DNA of 64,000 bases from Pelomonas sp. Root405 (GCF_001425165.1 NZ_LMDU01000013.1:310001-374000); one strand, 5' to 3'. Shown: positions 36,123 through 45,870, counted from the first letter of the stretch. The notes: generated from the letters alone by a model not told the origin. Numbers and translations are program-made.

Positions 36123-37442
36123 TCAACCTGCAGCGGCAACGGGCTCGTACCATGCCAGGTCGGGCTGCTGGCCGTAGCGGCGCACGCGGATGTTGGCCTG
36201 CTCGCCGTGCCCGGCGAAGTTCTCCATGTGGCACAGGCGCGAGCACACGGCGCCTATTGCCGCGCTGGCAGCGTCGGTCGTCACGCGCTGGTAGGTGCAG
36301 GTCTTCATGAACTTGCCGACCCACAGGCCGCCGGTGTAGCGCGCGGCCTTGTTGGTGGGCAGGGTGTGGTTAGTGCCGATGACCTTGTCGCCGAAGCTGA
36401 CGTTGGTGCGTGGGCCCAGGAACAACGCGCCAAAGTTGGTCATGCGCTGCAGGAACCAGTCAGGGTCGCGCGTCATGACTTGCACATGCTCACTGGCGAT
36501 GCGGTCTGCCTCGGCCAGCATCTCCTCGTCGGTGTCGCACACGATGACTTCGCCGTGCACGGCCCAGGCCTGCCGCGCGATGCCGGCGGTGGGCAGGCGT
36601 TCGAGCTGGCGCTCCACCTGGGCGATGGTGTCGCGGGCCAGCTTTTCGCTGGTGGTCAACAGCACCGCGGGCGTGGTCGGGCCGTGCTCGGCCTGGCCCA
36701 GCAGGTCCACGGCGCAGATCTCGCCGTCCACGGAGTCGTCGGCGATGACCAGCGTCTCGGTCGGCCCCGCAAAGAGGTCGATGCCGACCCGGCCGAACAG
36801 CTGCCGCTTGGCCTCGGCGACGTACATGTTGCCGGGGCCAACCAACATGTCGACGGCCTTGACGCTCTCGGTGCCGATGGCCATGGCTGCAACGGCCTGC
36901 ACGCCACCAAGCACTAGGATTTGGTCAGCGCCGGCAAAGTGCATCGCTGCGACGATGGCCGGGTGCGGCTCGCCCTGGTAGGGCGGCGCCGTGGCGACGA
37001 TGCGCTTCACGCCGGCCACCTTGGCCGTCAGCACACTCATGTGGGCCGAAGCGATGAGCGGGTACTTGCCGCCGGGTACATAGCAGCCCACCGCGTTGAC
37101 GGGGATGTGCTTGTGGCCGAGCACCACGCCGGGCAGGGTCTCGACCTCGACGTCCTTCATCGAGTCGCGCTGGATCTGCGCGAAGTTGCGCACCTGCGTC
37201 TGCGCGAAGCGGATGTCCTCCAGCTCACGCGGGCTGAGCTGCTTGACGGCGGCTTCGATGGCGGCCTGCGACAGCGTGAAGTCGGCCGGGTCCCACTGGT
37301 CGAATTGCTGCGAGTAGCGGCGCACAGCAGCGTCGCCATGGGCTTCGACATCCTTCAGGATGCCTTCGACGGTGGCGCGGACCTTCGCATCGGCCTCGGC
37401 CAATGCGGTGGCGCTGGCGCCGCGCTTGAGGTAGCGGATCAT
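36123..37442 (-). CDS. Histidinol-dehydrogenase-family catabolic dehydrogenase
   Basis: 439 residues. All HisD zinc and catalytic positions are present: Q250 and H253 (GQAEHG), E318-H319 (ASEHVQV), D352 ([14 protein letters not shown]) and H412 ([11 protein letters not shown]). HisD enzymes perform two sequential NAD-dependent oxidations of a primary alcohol to a carboxylate. No his genes are nearby. The N-terminus MIRYLKRG and the sequence as a whole resemble catabolic homologues such as sulfopropanediol dehydrogenase HpsN more than biosynthetic HisD. I infer oxidation of a CH2OH group on the operon's substrate. Not proof of a sulfonate pathway. Confidence 0.85.
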   Translation of the reverse strand: MIRYLKRGASATALAEADAKVRATVEGILKDVEAHGDAAVRRYSQQFDQWDPADFTLSQAAIEAAVKQLSPRELEDIRFAQTQVRNFAQIQRDSMKDVEVETLPGVVLGHKHIPVNAVGCYVPGGKYPLIASAHMSVLTAKVAGVKRIVATAPPYQGEPHPAIVAAMHFAGADQILVLGGVQAVAAMAIGTESVKAVDMLVGPGNMYVAEAKRQLFGRVGIDLFAGPTETLVIADDSVDGEICAVDLLGQAEHGPTTPAVLLTTSEKLARDTIAQVERQLERLPTAGIARQAWAVHGEVIVCDTDEEMLAEADRIASEHVQVMTRDPDWFLQRMTNFGALFLGPRTNVSFGDKVIGTNHTLPTNKAARYTGGLWVGKFMKTCTYQRVTTDAASAAIGAVCSRLCHMENFAGHGEQANIRVRRYGQQPDLAWYEPVAAAG

Positions 37443-37526
37443 GGAGAACTCCTTAGTGCAAAGACGGGTTGGCGGTCGCGTGCATCGACGCGGCGGCGGA
37501 CAGGGAGGGCGCGAGGCGGCGACACT

Positions 37527-38594
37527 TCATCCCGGCCACCGATTCAAGCTGGGGTCGACGATGTAGCGGAGGTCGTCGAGGACATCCAAGCCCATCTGCT
37601 GAAGGATGTGCAGCACATCGATCATGACCCAGTTGTCGATGATCTTGCCGTGACGGTCGGTGCGGTACCAGTCGGCCACGCGCATCTCAACGCGGCGTCC
37701 GGAAGGCGGCAGACCGAGCCACTGGCCGCCCAGATGCGTGCCATAGAGCGATGGCCAGCCAGCCGTGACGGCGAAGTGGCCGTCGCCAGCTCGGATGTAG
37801 TGGCCATGCGCGTCCTCGGGGCCCGAGTGATCGCGCACGATGCCCTCGCGGTCGGGGAAGGCCTGGATGAATAGTGCGCCGTGAAAGTCCAGGAATCCCT
37901 TCTGCCCACGGCTGCTGCCGATGCCGGCAGGGCCGTACCACATCATGTCCTTGTGCCAGTGCGGGCTGTGCTTGCTGCGCGTGCCGGCCAGGTTCTTGAG
38001 GTCGTCGCCCTTGGCCAGGCCCATCTGCATTTCGCGCACTGCCGTTAGCGTGACCGCGCCCAGTTCGGCGTCCACGCTGCTGGCGCTGGCCCCGCTGTCG
38101 CAGGGCGGGAAGGCCCAGGCCTCGGCCGAGCCGGGCATGCGGCGCAGCGGGTACAGGCCGGCTTGGCGCATCAGGTCGATGATGTCCAGCAGCACATAAA
38201 CCTTGACGATGCGCCCCTCGCGGAACACTGCGTTGATCCCGAATCGCAGTGCACACAGGCCATGCGTCGGCGCAATGCCCAGCCACGGCTTGGCCAGGTT
38301 GCCCATCAGCACGCCCCAGCTGCTGACGACGTCGCGGCCTTCGTACTGACCGGCGATGAAGAAGGCCATGCGCGCCTCCCAGTCAGGGAAGGCTTCGCGC
38401 AGCGGCGCCCACAGCTTGGCGGCCGCCTCGGCATTGCCCTGCAGGTCGTTGAAGGGGTGGAAGACGCGCCAGACGGTGTCGGGCGCACAGTGTGCTTCCA
38501 GGACGGTATCGATGCCGGTGCCGTTCGCTTCGGAGAGCTGGTTCAGGAACTCGGCAAGGCGGCGCTTGTTGGCGGCGAAATCGGTGGTGGTCAT
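37527..38594 (-). CDS. NTF2/SnoaL-like protein with two domains
   Basis: 355 residues, a tandem of two SnoaL-like cone folds. The first half (LWAPLREAFPDWEARMAFFIAG) and the second half (FHGALFIQAFPDREGIVRD) each show the FP/D-D-x-E pattern. Single-domain relatives are polyketide cyclases, isomerases or hydrolases acting on hydrophobic ring compounds. It lies between the MFS symporter (7 bases upstream) and the HisD-like gene. Two further double-domain paralogues head the operon. An enzymatic role on the imported substrate is likely but its chemistry is unknown. Confidence 0.75.
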   Translation of the reverse strand: MTTTDFAANKRRLAEFLNQLSEANGTGIDTVLEAHCAPDTVWRVFHPFNDLQGNAEAAAKLWAPLREAFPDWEARMAFFIAGQYEGRDVVSSWGVLMGNLAKPWLGIAPTHGLCALRFGINAVFREGRIVKVYVLLDIIDLMRQAGLYPLRRMPGSAEAWAFPPCDSGASASSVDAELGAVTLTAVREMQMGLAKGDDLKNLAGTRSKHSPHWHKDMMWYGPAGIGSSRGQKGFLDFHGALFIQAFPDREGIVRDHSGPEDAHGHYIRAGDGHFAVTAGWPSLYGTHLGGQWLGLPPSGRRVEMRVADWYRTDRHGKIIDNWVMIDVLHILQQMGLDVLDDLRYIVDPSLNRWPG

Positions 38595-38601
38595 GGCAGG
38601 C

Positions 38602-40113
38602 TCAGCTCGCTAAGTTGGCAGCAGGGGGGCGTGGGCCGGTGAGAGCATTTGCGCCGGTGTCGGCAGAGATATCGGCAGCTACTTCGACCCGCTTGCGGGC
38701 GTCGATGGCTTCACGCGTTGCGTCGTGCGTGGCGCGGGTGACCTTGAGCATCCCGTAGAACACGCTGGCCACGACGCCCGGGACGACGGACAGCATGAAC
38801 GCCAGCGCCAGGCCGGTCAGCACCGGCTCGGGCACCTGGCCGGGCGTGGCCTTGGCCGGGAAGGCGATGACGGCCAGCACCCAGCCGGCCAGCGCCGTGC
38901 CGAGCGCCTGGTCGACCCGCGCAAAGAAGGTGCGCGTGGCGTACAGCGTGCCTTCCTGCCGCAAACCGTACTTCAGCTCACACTCGTCGGCGATGTCGGC
39001 CAGCGCTGAGTACACGGTCGTCGTCATGATGCTGTAGGGCGCGTGCTGCAGCAGTGAGAACGCGATCAGGATCCACAGCAGCCCCGGCGTCTGGGCCGAC
39101 AGGATGCCGAAGTAGCCCAGCGCCATTGGGATGGCCGGGCCGATGCAATAGACCAGCAGCGCGAGCATGCCCGTCCAGCGCTTGTCGAAACGCGCGTGCA
39201 GCCGCTTGACGCAAAAGGCCGCGAACAGATAGCCGAACAGGCTGCCGACGGCGAAGAAGGCCAGCTTGTCGTTGCTGAGCTGCCAGAAGTAGGTGGCGTT
39301 GTAGATCCACAGCCCGCCGCGCACGCCCGTCATCAGCGACAGGAAAAAGAAGCCGATGAGCAGCACGACGTAATTGCGGTTGCGCAGTACGCGCCAGATG
39401 TCCCGCGCCCATTCGCCCGCGCTGAAGCCGGGCGTGGCAGCGGCCGGTTGCAGCAGGTAGGGAATGCGTCGCTTGGTGACCTGGCTGGAGAAGAACAGGC
39501 ACACCAGCACAATGCAGGCGATAGTCACGGAGAACACCGGCCAGCGGCTGGGGTCGAGCGCGCCGTTGGGAAACTCGGCCGTTGCGCGAAAGAACACCAG
39601 GAAGCACAGCAGCCAGCCCGTCGTGTCGCCTATCCACAGGAAGAACGTGTTCACGTTCATGATGCTGGTGCGCTCGAGGTAGTCCTCGCTCATCTCGCTG
39701 CCCAGTGCCAGGTGGGGCGTGTGGAACACCGTCATGGCCTGCAGCAGCAGCACGTTGAACACCGTCAGCCACACCAGCTGGCCGGTGCTGCCCAGCGAGT
39801 CCGGCGGATTGAACAGCGCATAGAACAGGAACGCGGCCGGCAGCATCGACGCAAACATGAAGGGATGCCGGCGCCCCCAGCGGCTGCGCGTGCGGTCCGA
39901 CCAGGAGCCGACGAGCGGATCGAACACCGCATTGACGGCCAGGCCGATGGCCAGCGCGATGCCGATCATGGCCGGGTCGAGCCCACGCACCTGGTTGTAG
40001 AACAGCATGAGGAACATGCTGGTCGTCGTGATGACGATGGACTCGGCGGTGCTGCCGATCCCGTACGCATATTTCATGCGCCAGGTGATCGGCGGGGCAA
40101 TGGCGCTCGTCAT
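38602..40113 (-). CDS. GPH-family (MelB-like) sugar:cation symporter
   Basis: 503 residues with 12 predicted membrane helices. The GPH/MFS_2 features are an early KYAYGIGSTAESI segment, the conserved loop DPLVGSWSDRTRSRWGRRHPF and a second-half counterpart around EGTLYATRTFF. Family members import glycosides, glucuronides or related carbohydrates by H+ or Na+ symport. It follows the TonB receptor gene by 38 bases, giving an outer- plus inner-membrane uptake route for a presumably glycosidic or sugar-acid substrate. Confidence 0.9.
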   Translation of the reverse strand: MTSAIAPPITWRMKYAYGIGSTAESIVITTTSMFLMLFYNQVRGLDPAMIGIALAIGLAVNAVFDPLVGSWSDRTRSRWGRRHPFMFASMLPAAFLFYALFNPPDSLGSTGQLVWLTVFNVLLLQAMTVFHTPHLALGSEMSEDYLERTSIMNVNTFFLWIGDTTGWLLCFLVFFRATAEFPNGALDPSRWPVFSVTIACIVLVCLFFSSQVTKRRIPYLLQPAAATPGFSAGEWARDIWRVLRNRNYVVLLIGFFFLSLMTGVRGGLWIYNATYFWQLSNDKLAFFAVGSLFGYLFAAFCVKRLHARFDKRWTGMLALLVYCIGPAIPMALGYFGILSAQTPGLLWILIAFSLLQHAPYSIMTTTVYSALADIADECELKYGLRQEGTLYATRTFFARVDQALGTALAGWVLAVIAFPAKATPGQVPEPVLTGLALAFMLSVVPGVVASVFYGMLKVTRATHDATREAIDARKRVEVAADISADTGANALTGPRPPAANLAS

Positions 40114-40151
40114 GGGCGTAGCTGGGCAAGTGACGGCCGGTTCGCGGCCGA

Positions 40152-42923
40152 TCAGAAGCGCACCGCCAGGCGCGCGCCGTAGCTGCGCGGCGGCGCGTAG
40201 CTCACCAGCATCGAGCGGTGGTTGCCGTAGACGGCCCGCGAGATGGTGGCCTCGTTCTCGACGTTGTTGACGTAGAGCTGGAAGGTGTAGTCGCCGTCGA
40301 GGCTGCGGTAGGTCAGCCGCAGGTCGGTTTTGGTGAAGGCCTTGTTGTCGCCGTAGCCCGGTGTCAGGTCGGTGAGGATGTAGCCGGAGTTGTAGTAGGT
40401 CTGCACCTCGGGAGTCAGCGTGCCTAGGGCGCCGAGCGGCAGGGTGTAGGCCAGGCCGAGCTGCACGGTGTGCTTGGGCGAGAAGGCGCGCTGTGCCGTG
40501 TACTTGGTACCGTCACGGCCCTTGCCGGCCAGGACGTAGCGGTACTGCGGCACGCCGCCCGAGACCACCTGGTTGCCGTTGGCATCGACGACCGGCACGA
40601 AGCGGTTCGGGTCGGTCCGTGCATTCGGGAAGGGCGTGCCCTGCACCGTGTTCGCCTCGCCGCTGCCCGGCACGCAGTCCGGCGTGATGCCGCAAAAGCC
40701 CGCCGCGCCGCCAAAATTGAAGGTGTTGACGCCGTAGTCGAGCTGCTTGGCATTCAGGTAGTTGTAGGCCAATGACAGACGCAGGTCACGCGTGGGGCGA
40801 TAGGTCGCTTCGAGGTCCACGCCGTAGGCGCGGTCCTTGCCGACGTTCTGCACCAGGGCGATCACGGAGGTCTGTGGTGCGTTGGGGTTGGGGATCGAGG
40901 TCTGGGCGTGCAGGTCGGTGTAGTCGTTGACGTACGCCGCGACATTGAGCGTGAGCTTGCGGTCCAGCAGCGTGTTCTTGGAGCCCACCTCGAAGGCTTT
41001 GACCTTCTCGGGCGCAAAGGGCAGCAGCGTCGGGACGCCACCGATGGCTACAGCACCGGAGTTGAAGCCGCCGGCGTGCGTGCCCGTCGAGTAGCTGCTG
41101 TAGACCATGTGGTCGGCGTTGAACTTGTAGTCGGCCGCCACGCGGTAGTTGGTGTAGCTGTAGACGTTGCCGGCGCAGACGAAGTTGTAGGCCTGGGCCA
41201 CCGCCGTGGTCGACTGCGACACCGACGCAGCGTTGGCCGGCACGAAGCCGCCGCAGCTGTAGTTGACCGGGTCGTCGACGTTGTGCACGAAGTAGGCGCC
41301 CGGCCCGGTGGGGCTGGCGTTGAAGCGCGAGGACAGCACCTCCTTCTCGTCGCGGGTGTGGCGCAGCCCGCCGGTGAGCGTGAGCTGGTCCCAGAGCGTG
41401 TACGACAGCTGGCCGTAGGCGGCCGTGGAGCGGGTCTTGTTCTGGAAGGCGCCGAAGCTGTCGAAGCCCGTGCGCTGGTCCAGGCCCGCGCCCGAAGGCA
41501 GCAGCGTGAAGCCGAACGGGAAATACTTGTCGCCGGCAGGCGCGGTGGCGGTGACGTAGGCGCGGTTGACATTGGTGACGCTGCGGTCGCTGGCCTTGTC
41601 GTCGAAGAAATAGGCGCCGACGATCCAGCGCAGCGCGTCCGGCTTGTCGTCCTTCGACAGCAGCTGGAACTCCTGCGTATAGGTCTTGGCCAGCGTCTCC
41701 TGGTACGAGTAGTTCAGCAGCACCGGCGTCAGGCTGCCGCCAGTGCGGATGAGGTCGAAGTCGGCAAAGCTGGTGATCGAGCGCAGCCGCACCGCGCCAG
41801 CGTCGTAGGTGATGGTCGCGCCCAGGTTCTTCTGCGAGCCGTTTCGGAAGATGTCGCCCGCGTAGTTGACCGTGTAGGGGTCGTCCAGCGTCGGAATGCC
41901 AATGTCGGCGCCGTTAATGTCGGGGATGCCGTCACGAAAACGGGAGTCGACCAGCAGCGGCGTGCCGGTGAAGCTGTTGCCATTGAAGCCGTTGGGCAGC
42001 TGGTAGGTGATGCCGTTGTAGGTCAGCGGCTGACCGGGCGCACGGATCAGGCTGGCATCGACCAGCGTGCCTTTGTACTTCTGCCCGAAGCCGGCCTGGC
42101 CCTCGCCGCCAAGGTCTTGATAGCTGGCGCGCAGCAGGACCTCAAGGGCAGGAATCGACGGCGGCGCGATGCGCAGCGTGCCGCGGATGAATTTCTGAGA
42201 CTCGCCGCCGATGTCGTTGCCGCTGCCGATGTTCTTGACATAGCCCTTGGTGCGCTCCGACAGCGCGGCAAAGCGCACGGCGATGCCGTCGGCAATCGGC
42301 ACGTTGACGAAGCCCTCGGCGCGGTGACCGAGGAAGTTGCCGACGCCCAGATCGATGCCGCCTTCGAGCTCGTCAGTAGGCAGCGCCGAGTGAAAGACCA
42401 GGTTGCCGCCGAAGCTGTTGCGGCCGTAGAGCGTGCCCTGCGGGCCCTTCTGCACCTCGACGCGTGCAAGGTCGATGATGGGCGGGACCTGGCTGGTGCG
42501 CGACTGGTAGATGTCGTCGACATAGATGCCGAAGCGCGGGTCGCTCGTGGCCGACACGTTCTCGGTGTAGGTGCCCCGCATGGCTGGCCGCACATCGGAG
42601 CCGGACCGGCCCATGCGCAGGCCAGGTACCAGCTGTTCCAGGCGCTCCGGCGAGTTCACCGCGGCGTTCTTGATCTGCTCGCCGGACAGGGCCGAGACCG
42701 ACAGAGGCACCGACTGCAGGGTCTCGGCGCGACGCTGCACGGTGACGACCACCGTGTCAAGCGCGACCGAGGCCTCGCCCTGCTTGGCCGAGGCCGGCGC
42801 ACTTGCGGGTGCCGCAGGCGGCGCCGCGGTCTGCGCGCCCGCGGGCAAGGCCATCGTGGTCAGCGCAAAGGCAGCCAGCGCGGTCGGGCGCAGCGTGGGC
42901 AGGCGGTGGATTGAACGCAGCAT
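40152..42923 (-). CDS. TonB-dependent outer-membrane receptor
   Basis: 923 residues. The signal peptide ends AGAQ at about residue 31; a Pro/Ala linker precedes a TonB box (DTVVVTVQRR), the plug domain (SVPLSVSALSGEQI, YVDDIYQSR, VQKGPQGTLYGRNSFGG) and a 22-strand-type barrel ending in an aromatic F (ARLAVRF). It imports large or scarce substrates with TonB energy. The plug style is that of sphingomonad/Caulobacter-like receptors for plant-derived compounds. It follows the NTF2-like genes by 33 bases in the operon. No SusD partner is present. Confidence 0.93.
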   Translation of the reverse strand: MLRSIHRLPTLRPTALAAFALTTMALPAGAQTAAPPAAPASAPASAKQGEASVALDTVVVTVQRRAETLQSVPLSVSALSGEQIKNAAVNSPERLEQLVPGLRMGRSGSDVRPAMRGTYTENVSATSDPRFGIYVDDIYQSRTSQVPPIIDLARVEVQKGPQGTLYGRNSFGGNLVFHSALPTDELEGGIDLGVGNFLGHRAEGFVNVPIADGIAVRFAALSERTKGYVKNIGSGNDIGGESQKFIRGTLRIAPPSIPALEVLLRASYQDLGGEGQAGFGQKYKGTLVDASLIRAPGQPLTYNGITYQLPNGFNGNSFTGTPLLVDSRFRDGIPDINGADIGIPTLDDPYTVNYAGDIFRNGSQKNLGATITYDAGAVRLRSITSFADFDLIRTGGSLTPVLLNYSYQETLAKTYTQEFQLLSKDDKPDALRWIVGAYFFDDKASDRSVTNVNRAYVTATAPAGDKYFPFGFTLLPSGAGLDQRTGFDSFGAFQNKTRSTAAYGQLSYTLWDQLTLTGGLRHTRDEKEVLSSRFNASPTGPGAYFVHNVDDPVNYSCGGFVPANAASVSQSTTAVAQAYNFVCAGNVYSYTNYRVAADYKFNADHMVYSSYSTGTHAGGFNSGAVAIGGVPTLLPFAPEKVKAFEVGSKNTLLDRKLTLNVAAYVNDYTDLHAQTSIPNPNAPQTSVIALVQNVGKDRAYGVDLEATYRPTRDLRLSLAYNYLNAKQLDYGVNTFNFGGAAGFCGITPDCVPGSGEANTVQGTPFPNARTDPNRFVPVVDANGNQVVSGGVPQYRYVLAGKGRDGTKYTAQRAFSPKHTVQLGLAYTLPLGALGTLTPEVQTYYNSGYILTDLTPGYGDNKAFTKTDLRLTYRSLDGDYTFQLYVNNVENEATISRAVYGNHRSMLVSYAPPRSYGARLAVRF

Positions 42924-42956
42924 GACTTCCTCGCTTTACGAGTGGGGTTTGAAGGG

Positions 42957-43670
42957 TCAGAACAGGACCGGCGCAGGCACGGGCCAGGGATCGGAGACGG
43001 CGAGACGGCGGTGCAGCAAGCTGCCATCGGCGCCGATGCGGCCGGCCACCAGCGCCCAGCGGCGATGGGCCTGCCGCGGCACGCCGGGTTGCAGGACGCG
43101 CAGCGTGTACAGCGCGGCAAACGAGTCTTCGCTGCTGAAGGCGCGCACGACGACCGCGCGGCTGCTGCTGGCGGCGGCCGGCTCGCCCATCGAAGGCAGT
43201 GACTGCAGCGCTGCCGCCGCGCCGGCCTGTACCTGGGGCCAGGCACGGGCGCCCAGATGGGGATGGTCTTGCGGGTCGCCGGCACAGTCGCTGCGGTCCT
43301 GGCTCAGGAAGTCGTCGCTGGCCACCGGCACACCCGGCTCGGCCATGGCGTCGTCCGCCGTCGCGCCGACCACCCACAGCCGTGTCAGCACGCCATCGGC
43401 CACATCGGCGAACACGCCGATGGCTCGCCCCTCGGGCGTCACGTCCAGCACCATCAGCGCGCCGGGCGCAGCCAGCACATGGGGCGTGGGCGACAGCACC
43501 AAGGGGTGGCGGGCGAACAGGTCCAGCGCATCGGTGCGCCCAAAGGTCTCGACGCCCAAGGCCTGCACGCTCAAGGTGTTGGCCAGCGGCACCGTGCTGC
43601 CCGGCAGGCCGCGCAGTAGGCCGTCGAGCTGGGTCAGCAGACTTGTGGTGGCGCTCGTCACGGCATTCAT
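42957..43670 (-). CDS. Hypothetical protein of the NTF2-like operon (237 aa)
   Basis: No signal peptide. The pattern (ALGVETFGRTDALDLFARHP, PGALMVLDVTPEGRAIGVF, VLTRLWVVGATAD) suggests a single NTF2-like domain, diverged from the two double-domain paralogues directly upstream. The C-terminus (AVVVRAFSSEDSFAALYTL, RRLAVSDPWPVPAPVLF) may be a second degenerate copy. It overlaps the preceding gene by 4 bases, so it is translationally coupled. I do not recognise a named family, and function is unknown. Confidence 0.65.
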   Translation of the reverse strand: MNAVTSATTSLLTQLDGLLRGLPGSTVPLANTLSVQALGVETFGRTDALDLFARHPLVLSPTPHVLAAPGALMVLDVTPEGRAIGVFADVADGVLTRLWVVGATADDAMAEPGVPVASDDFLSQDRSDCAGDPQDHPHLGARAWPQVQAGAAAALQSLPSMGEPAAASSSRAVVVRAFSSEDSFAALYTLRVLQPGVPRQAHRRWALVAGRIGADGSLLHRRLAVSDPWPVPAPVLF

Positions 43671-44776
43671 GGCTGGCCCTCCGCCGGAACGTCGGTACCC
43701 AGGCCGCCCAGCACCTGGCGCAACACGGCCAGTTCATCGAAAACGGTCTGGTCGCGCACGATGCGCCCCGCGCGCAGCACATAGTGGCTGCTACCGGCGA
43801 CGAGGATGTCCCGCCCGCTGGCAGGCCCCCATGCCCCCGGGCTGGCGTGCACCCCACAGGCGGCCCAGCGCAGCGCGACCGCCACTTCGTCGTTGGGCAG
43901 CGGTCGAGCGGCCCAATGCTCGATGTTGAAGTGGAAGTCGTGCAGCTGCGCGCGCAGCTGGACCAAACAGCCGATCAAATAGCCACGCCCCCAGCCACGC
44001 CGGCCGGTCGGCCAGCGCACCTCGATGCTGGGCGACACGCCCGCTGCAGCTTGGCCGTACAGGTCGTCGCCCCAGGCGGCGCGCAGCATGCGCATCGGGC
44101 TTTCGGCCGGATGGCCTGCCTCGGGCCAGGCCTGTTCAGCGGCGCGCACCTTCTGCATCCATTCGCGGCGCCAGGCGTGGCGCGAGCCGTCTCCCACGCG
44201 GTCGGCCTCGGCCTGGGCCTGGGCCACCTCGCGCGGCGAATGGCCCATCTGCAGCGCGGCCCGTGCGTTGTCGCGGAATAGCCATTCCTCGACGATGAGG
44301 TTCTCGCGCACCAGGCAGTCAGCCACGGTCGTTGCCATCTGCGCGGCGCCAGGGACGGCATTGCCGTACAGAGCGTCCCGGCCCTCCAGCGTCGAGCGGC
44401 TGGTGATCCGGTGCGACGAATAGAACGTGGCCGGTGCGTCCTCGCTCCAGATCACGTCCTCGGCGACCACTTGGCGGTCGGCGTAGGCGGCCAGCGCGCC
44501 CAGCGTGCCCTGCACGACGGCCTCGCGCCCCCGCGCTGGCCCGGCCAGGGTGTGCATGACCACGTCTTCACCGTAGTGCGTGCGGCACAGGCCGATGTCC
44601 TTCTCTTCCCAGATGCGGTGGGTGCAGCGGACGATGTAGTCGACGAAGTCGCTGTAGACGGCGTCGAAGCCCTGCAGCGGCTGCTGGCGCTCGCGCACCT
44701 GCAGCAGGTCGCCGATGGTCCGGCCGACGGGCGAGCGCACCTGCGGGTGCTGGTTCCAGGCAACGGAGTGGGTCAT
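43667..44776 (-). CDS. NTF2/SnoaL-like protein with two domains, second gene
   Basis: 369 residues. The first domain has FDAVYSDFVDYIVRCTHRIWEEKD and VVQGTLGALAAYADRQVVAED; the second has LVQLRAQLHDFHFNIEHW and VLRAGRIVRDQTVFDELAVL. It is clearly homologous to the upstream 365-residue gene: both share a VDxIVR-THxIWxxK-like opening and a VDCLVREN/VTRGNFVHTEWLVRDN segment. Coupled by 4-base overlaps on both sides. Probably acts on the same substrate class as its paralogue, perhaps as a heteromer. Confidence 0.75.
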   Translation of the reverse strand: MTHSVAWNQHPQVRSPVGRTIGDLLQVRERQQPLQGFDAVYSDFVDYIVRCTHRIWEEKDIGLCRTHYGEDVVMHTLAGPARGREAVVQGTLGALAAYADRQVVAEDVIWSEDAPATFYSSHRITSRSTLEGRDALYGNAVPGAAQMATTVADCLVRENLIVEEWLFRDNARAALQMGHSPREVAQAQAEADRVGDGSRHAWRREWMQKVRAAEQAWPEAGHPAESPMRMLRAAWGDDLYGQAAAGVSPSIEVRWPTGRRGWGRGYLIGCLVQLRAQLHDFHFNIEHWAARPLPNDEVAVALRWAACGVHASPGAWGPASGRDILVAGSSHYVLRAGRIVRDQTVFDELAVLRQVLGGLGTDVPAEGQP

Positions 44777-45870
44777 GCGCGGTAGATGCCGGCCAGGGCA
44801 CCGATCTCGTCAAAAATCATCCAGTGCTCGACCACGCGCGCGCCGTTCAGGCGCAGGTGGCTCATGCCGTTGAGCAGCACCGGCTTGTTCGCGGGGCAGT
44901 CGCCGAACAGCGCGCCGGGCTGGCTGCTGCCTTCCAGGCGCCAGCGCACGGCAACGATGACCCCGTCGGTCTCGTCGGACCACGTCACCTTGTCGACCTG
45001 CATGACGGCATCGGGCACGGCGCCAAGGATCAGCAGCATCAGCGCCTGCTGATTGCGCAGACCCGCCGCCACCCGGCCGCCACCGGCGTGGCAGATGGAG
45101 TCGGTGCTGAAGTACTGGCCCAGGCGGTCCAGACGGCGCTGGTTCCAGAGCTGGTCGAACATCACGCGCGCCCAGCTCTCCACGCCGTTGTCGGCGGCTT
45201 GCAGCGCCGGCCGCGGCGCCTGGCCCAAGAGCGGCGTCGGGCTGGAATGCACCAACTGGCTGGCGGGCTTGTTCTGCGCGATGCGGCGGGCCACCTCGTG
45301 CGCGTCCAAGCCGAGCTGCCGGACTGCGGCGCCGTTGTCGCGCACCAGCCATTCGGTGTGGACGAAATTGCCACGGGTCACGCAGTCGGCCACAAAGTGC
45401 ACGCCAATGCGCTTGCCCGTGGGCGGCCCCCAGCTCGACGCGCCCAGGTTGGTGGAGCGGCTGTAGCCCAAATGCGAGGTGTAGAAGCCCTGCTCCTCAT
45501 CGCCGTCCCAGGCCACGTTGACATGGTGAAGCTCGCCGTCAGGGAATCCGTTGAGCGTCATCACTGTGGAGGCCACGACCTCCTGCACAGAGCGCACCAC
45601 ACCGTAAGGCGAGTAGATGGTGCAGGCGTGGTCGTACGTCTCGTAGATGCGACCGACGGCGCGGTCCACCCAAATCTCTTCGGTGATGCGGACGATGAAG
45701 TCGACGATGTCGGCGTAGCCGTCCTCGAAGCCAGCCATCGGCTGCAGCCGTGCCGGCTTGTGTGCGCGCAGGCTCATCGGATCGACCTGGCGAATCCGCG
45801 TGATCGGTGGGCGCGGCGGCAGCGTGAAGGGCAACTCGCTCTGCGCTGGACTGGACTTGATCTGCGTCAT
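44773..45870 (-). CDS. NTF2/SnoaL-like protein with two domains, first gene of operon
   Basis: 365 residues. Domain 1: EDGYADIVDFIVRITEEIWVDRAV and VVASTVMTLNGFPDGELHHV. Domain 2: VMFDQLWNQRRLDRLGQYF and LLILGAVPDAVMQVDKVTW. It heads the 13-gene unit and is preceded by a promoter with two LacI-type operators. Being first and followed by a paralogue implies a high demand for this protein. SnoaL-like proteins catalyse cyclisation, isomerisation or hydrolysis without metal cofactors; which applies here cannot be told. Confidence 0.75.
   Translation of the reverse strand: MTQIKSSPAQSELPFTLPPRPPITRIRQVDPMSLRAHKPARLQPMAGFEDGYADIVDFIVRITEEIWVDRAVGRIYETYDHACTIYSPYGVVRSVQEVVASTVMTLNGFPDGELHHVNVAWDGDEEQGFYTSHLGYSRSTNLGASSWGPPTGKRIGVHFVADCVTRGNFVHTEWLVRDNGAAVRQLGLDAHEVARRIAQNKPASQLVHSSPTPLLGQAPRPALQAADNGVESWARVMFDQLWNQRRLDRLGQYFSTDSICHAGGGRVAAGLRNQQALMLLILGAVPDAVMQVDKVTWSDETDGVIVAVRWRLEGSSQPGALFGDCPANKPVLLNGMSHLRLNGARVVEHWMIFDEIGALAGIYRA

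Noticed and set aside
36123-37442. Histidine biosynthesis gene hisD
   Set aside because: No his neighbours and the flanking genes are all catabolic; treated as a HisD-family catabolic enzyme.
40908-42914. 668-residue plus-strand frame opposite the TonB receptor
   Set aside because: Val/Arg/Gly/Ala-rich shadow of the receptor; no recognisable fold.
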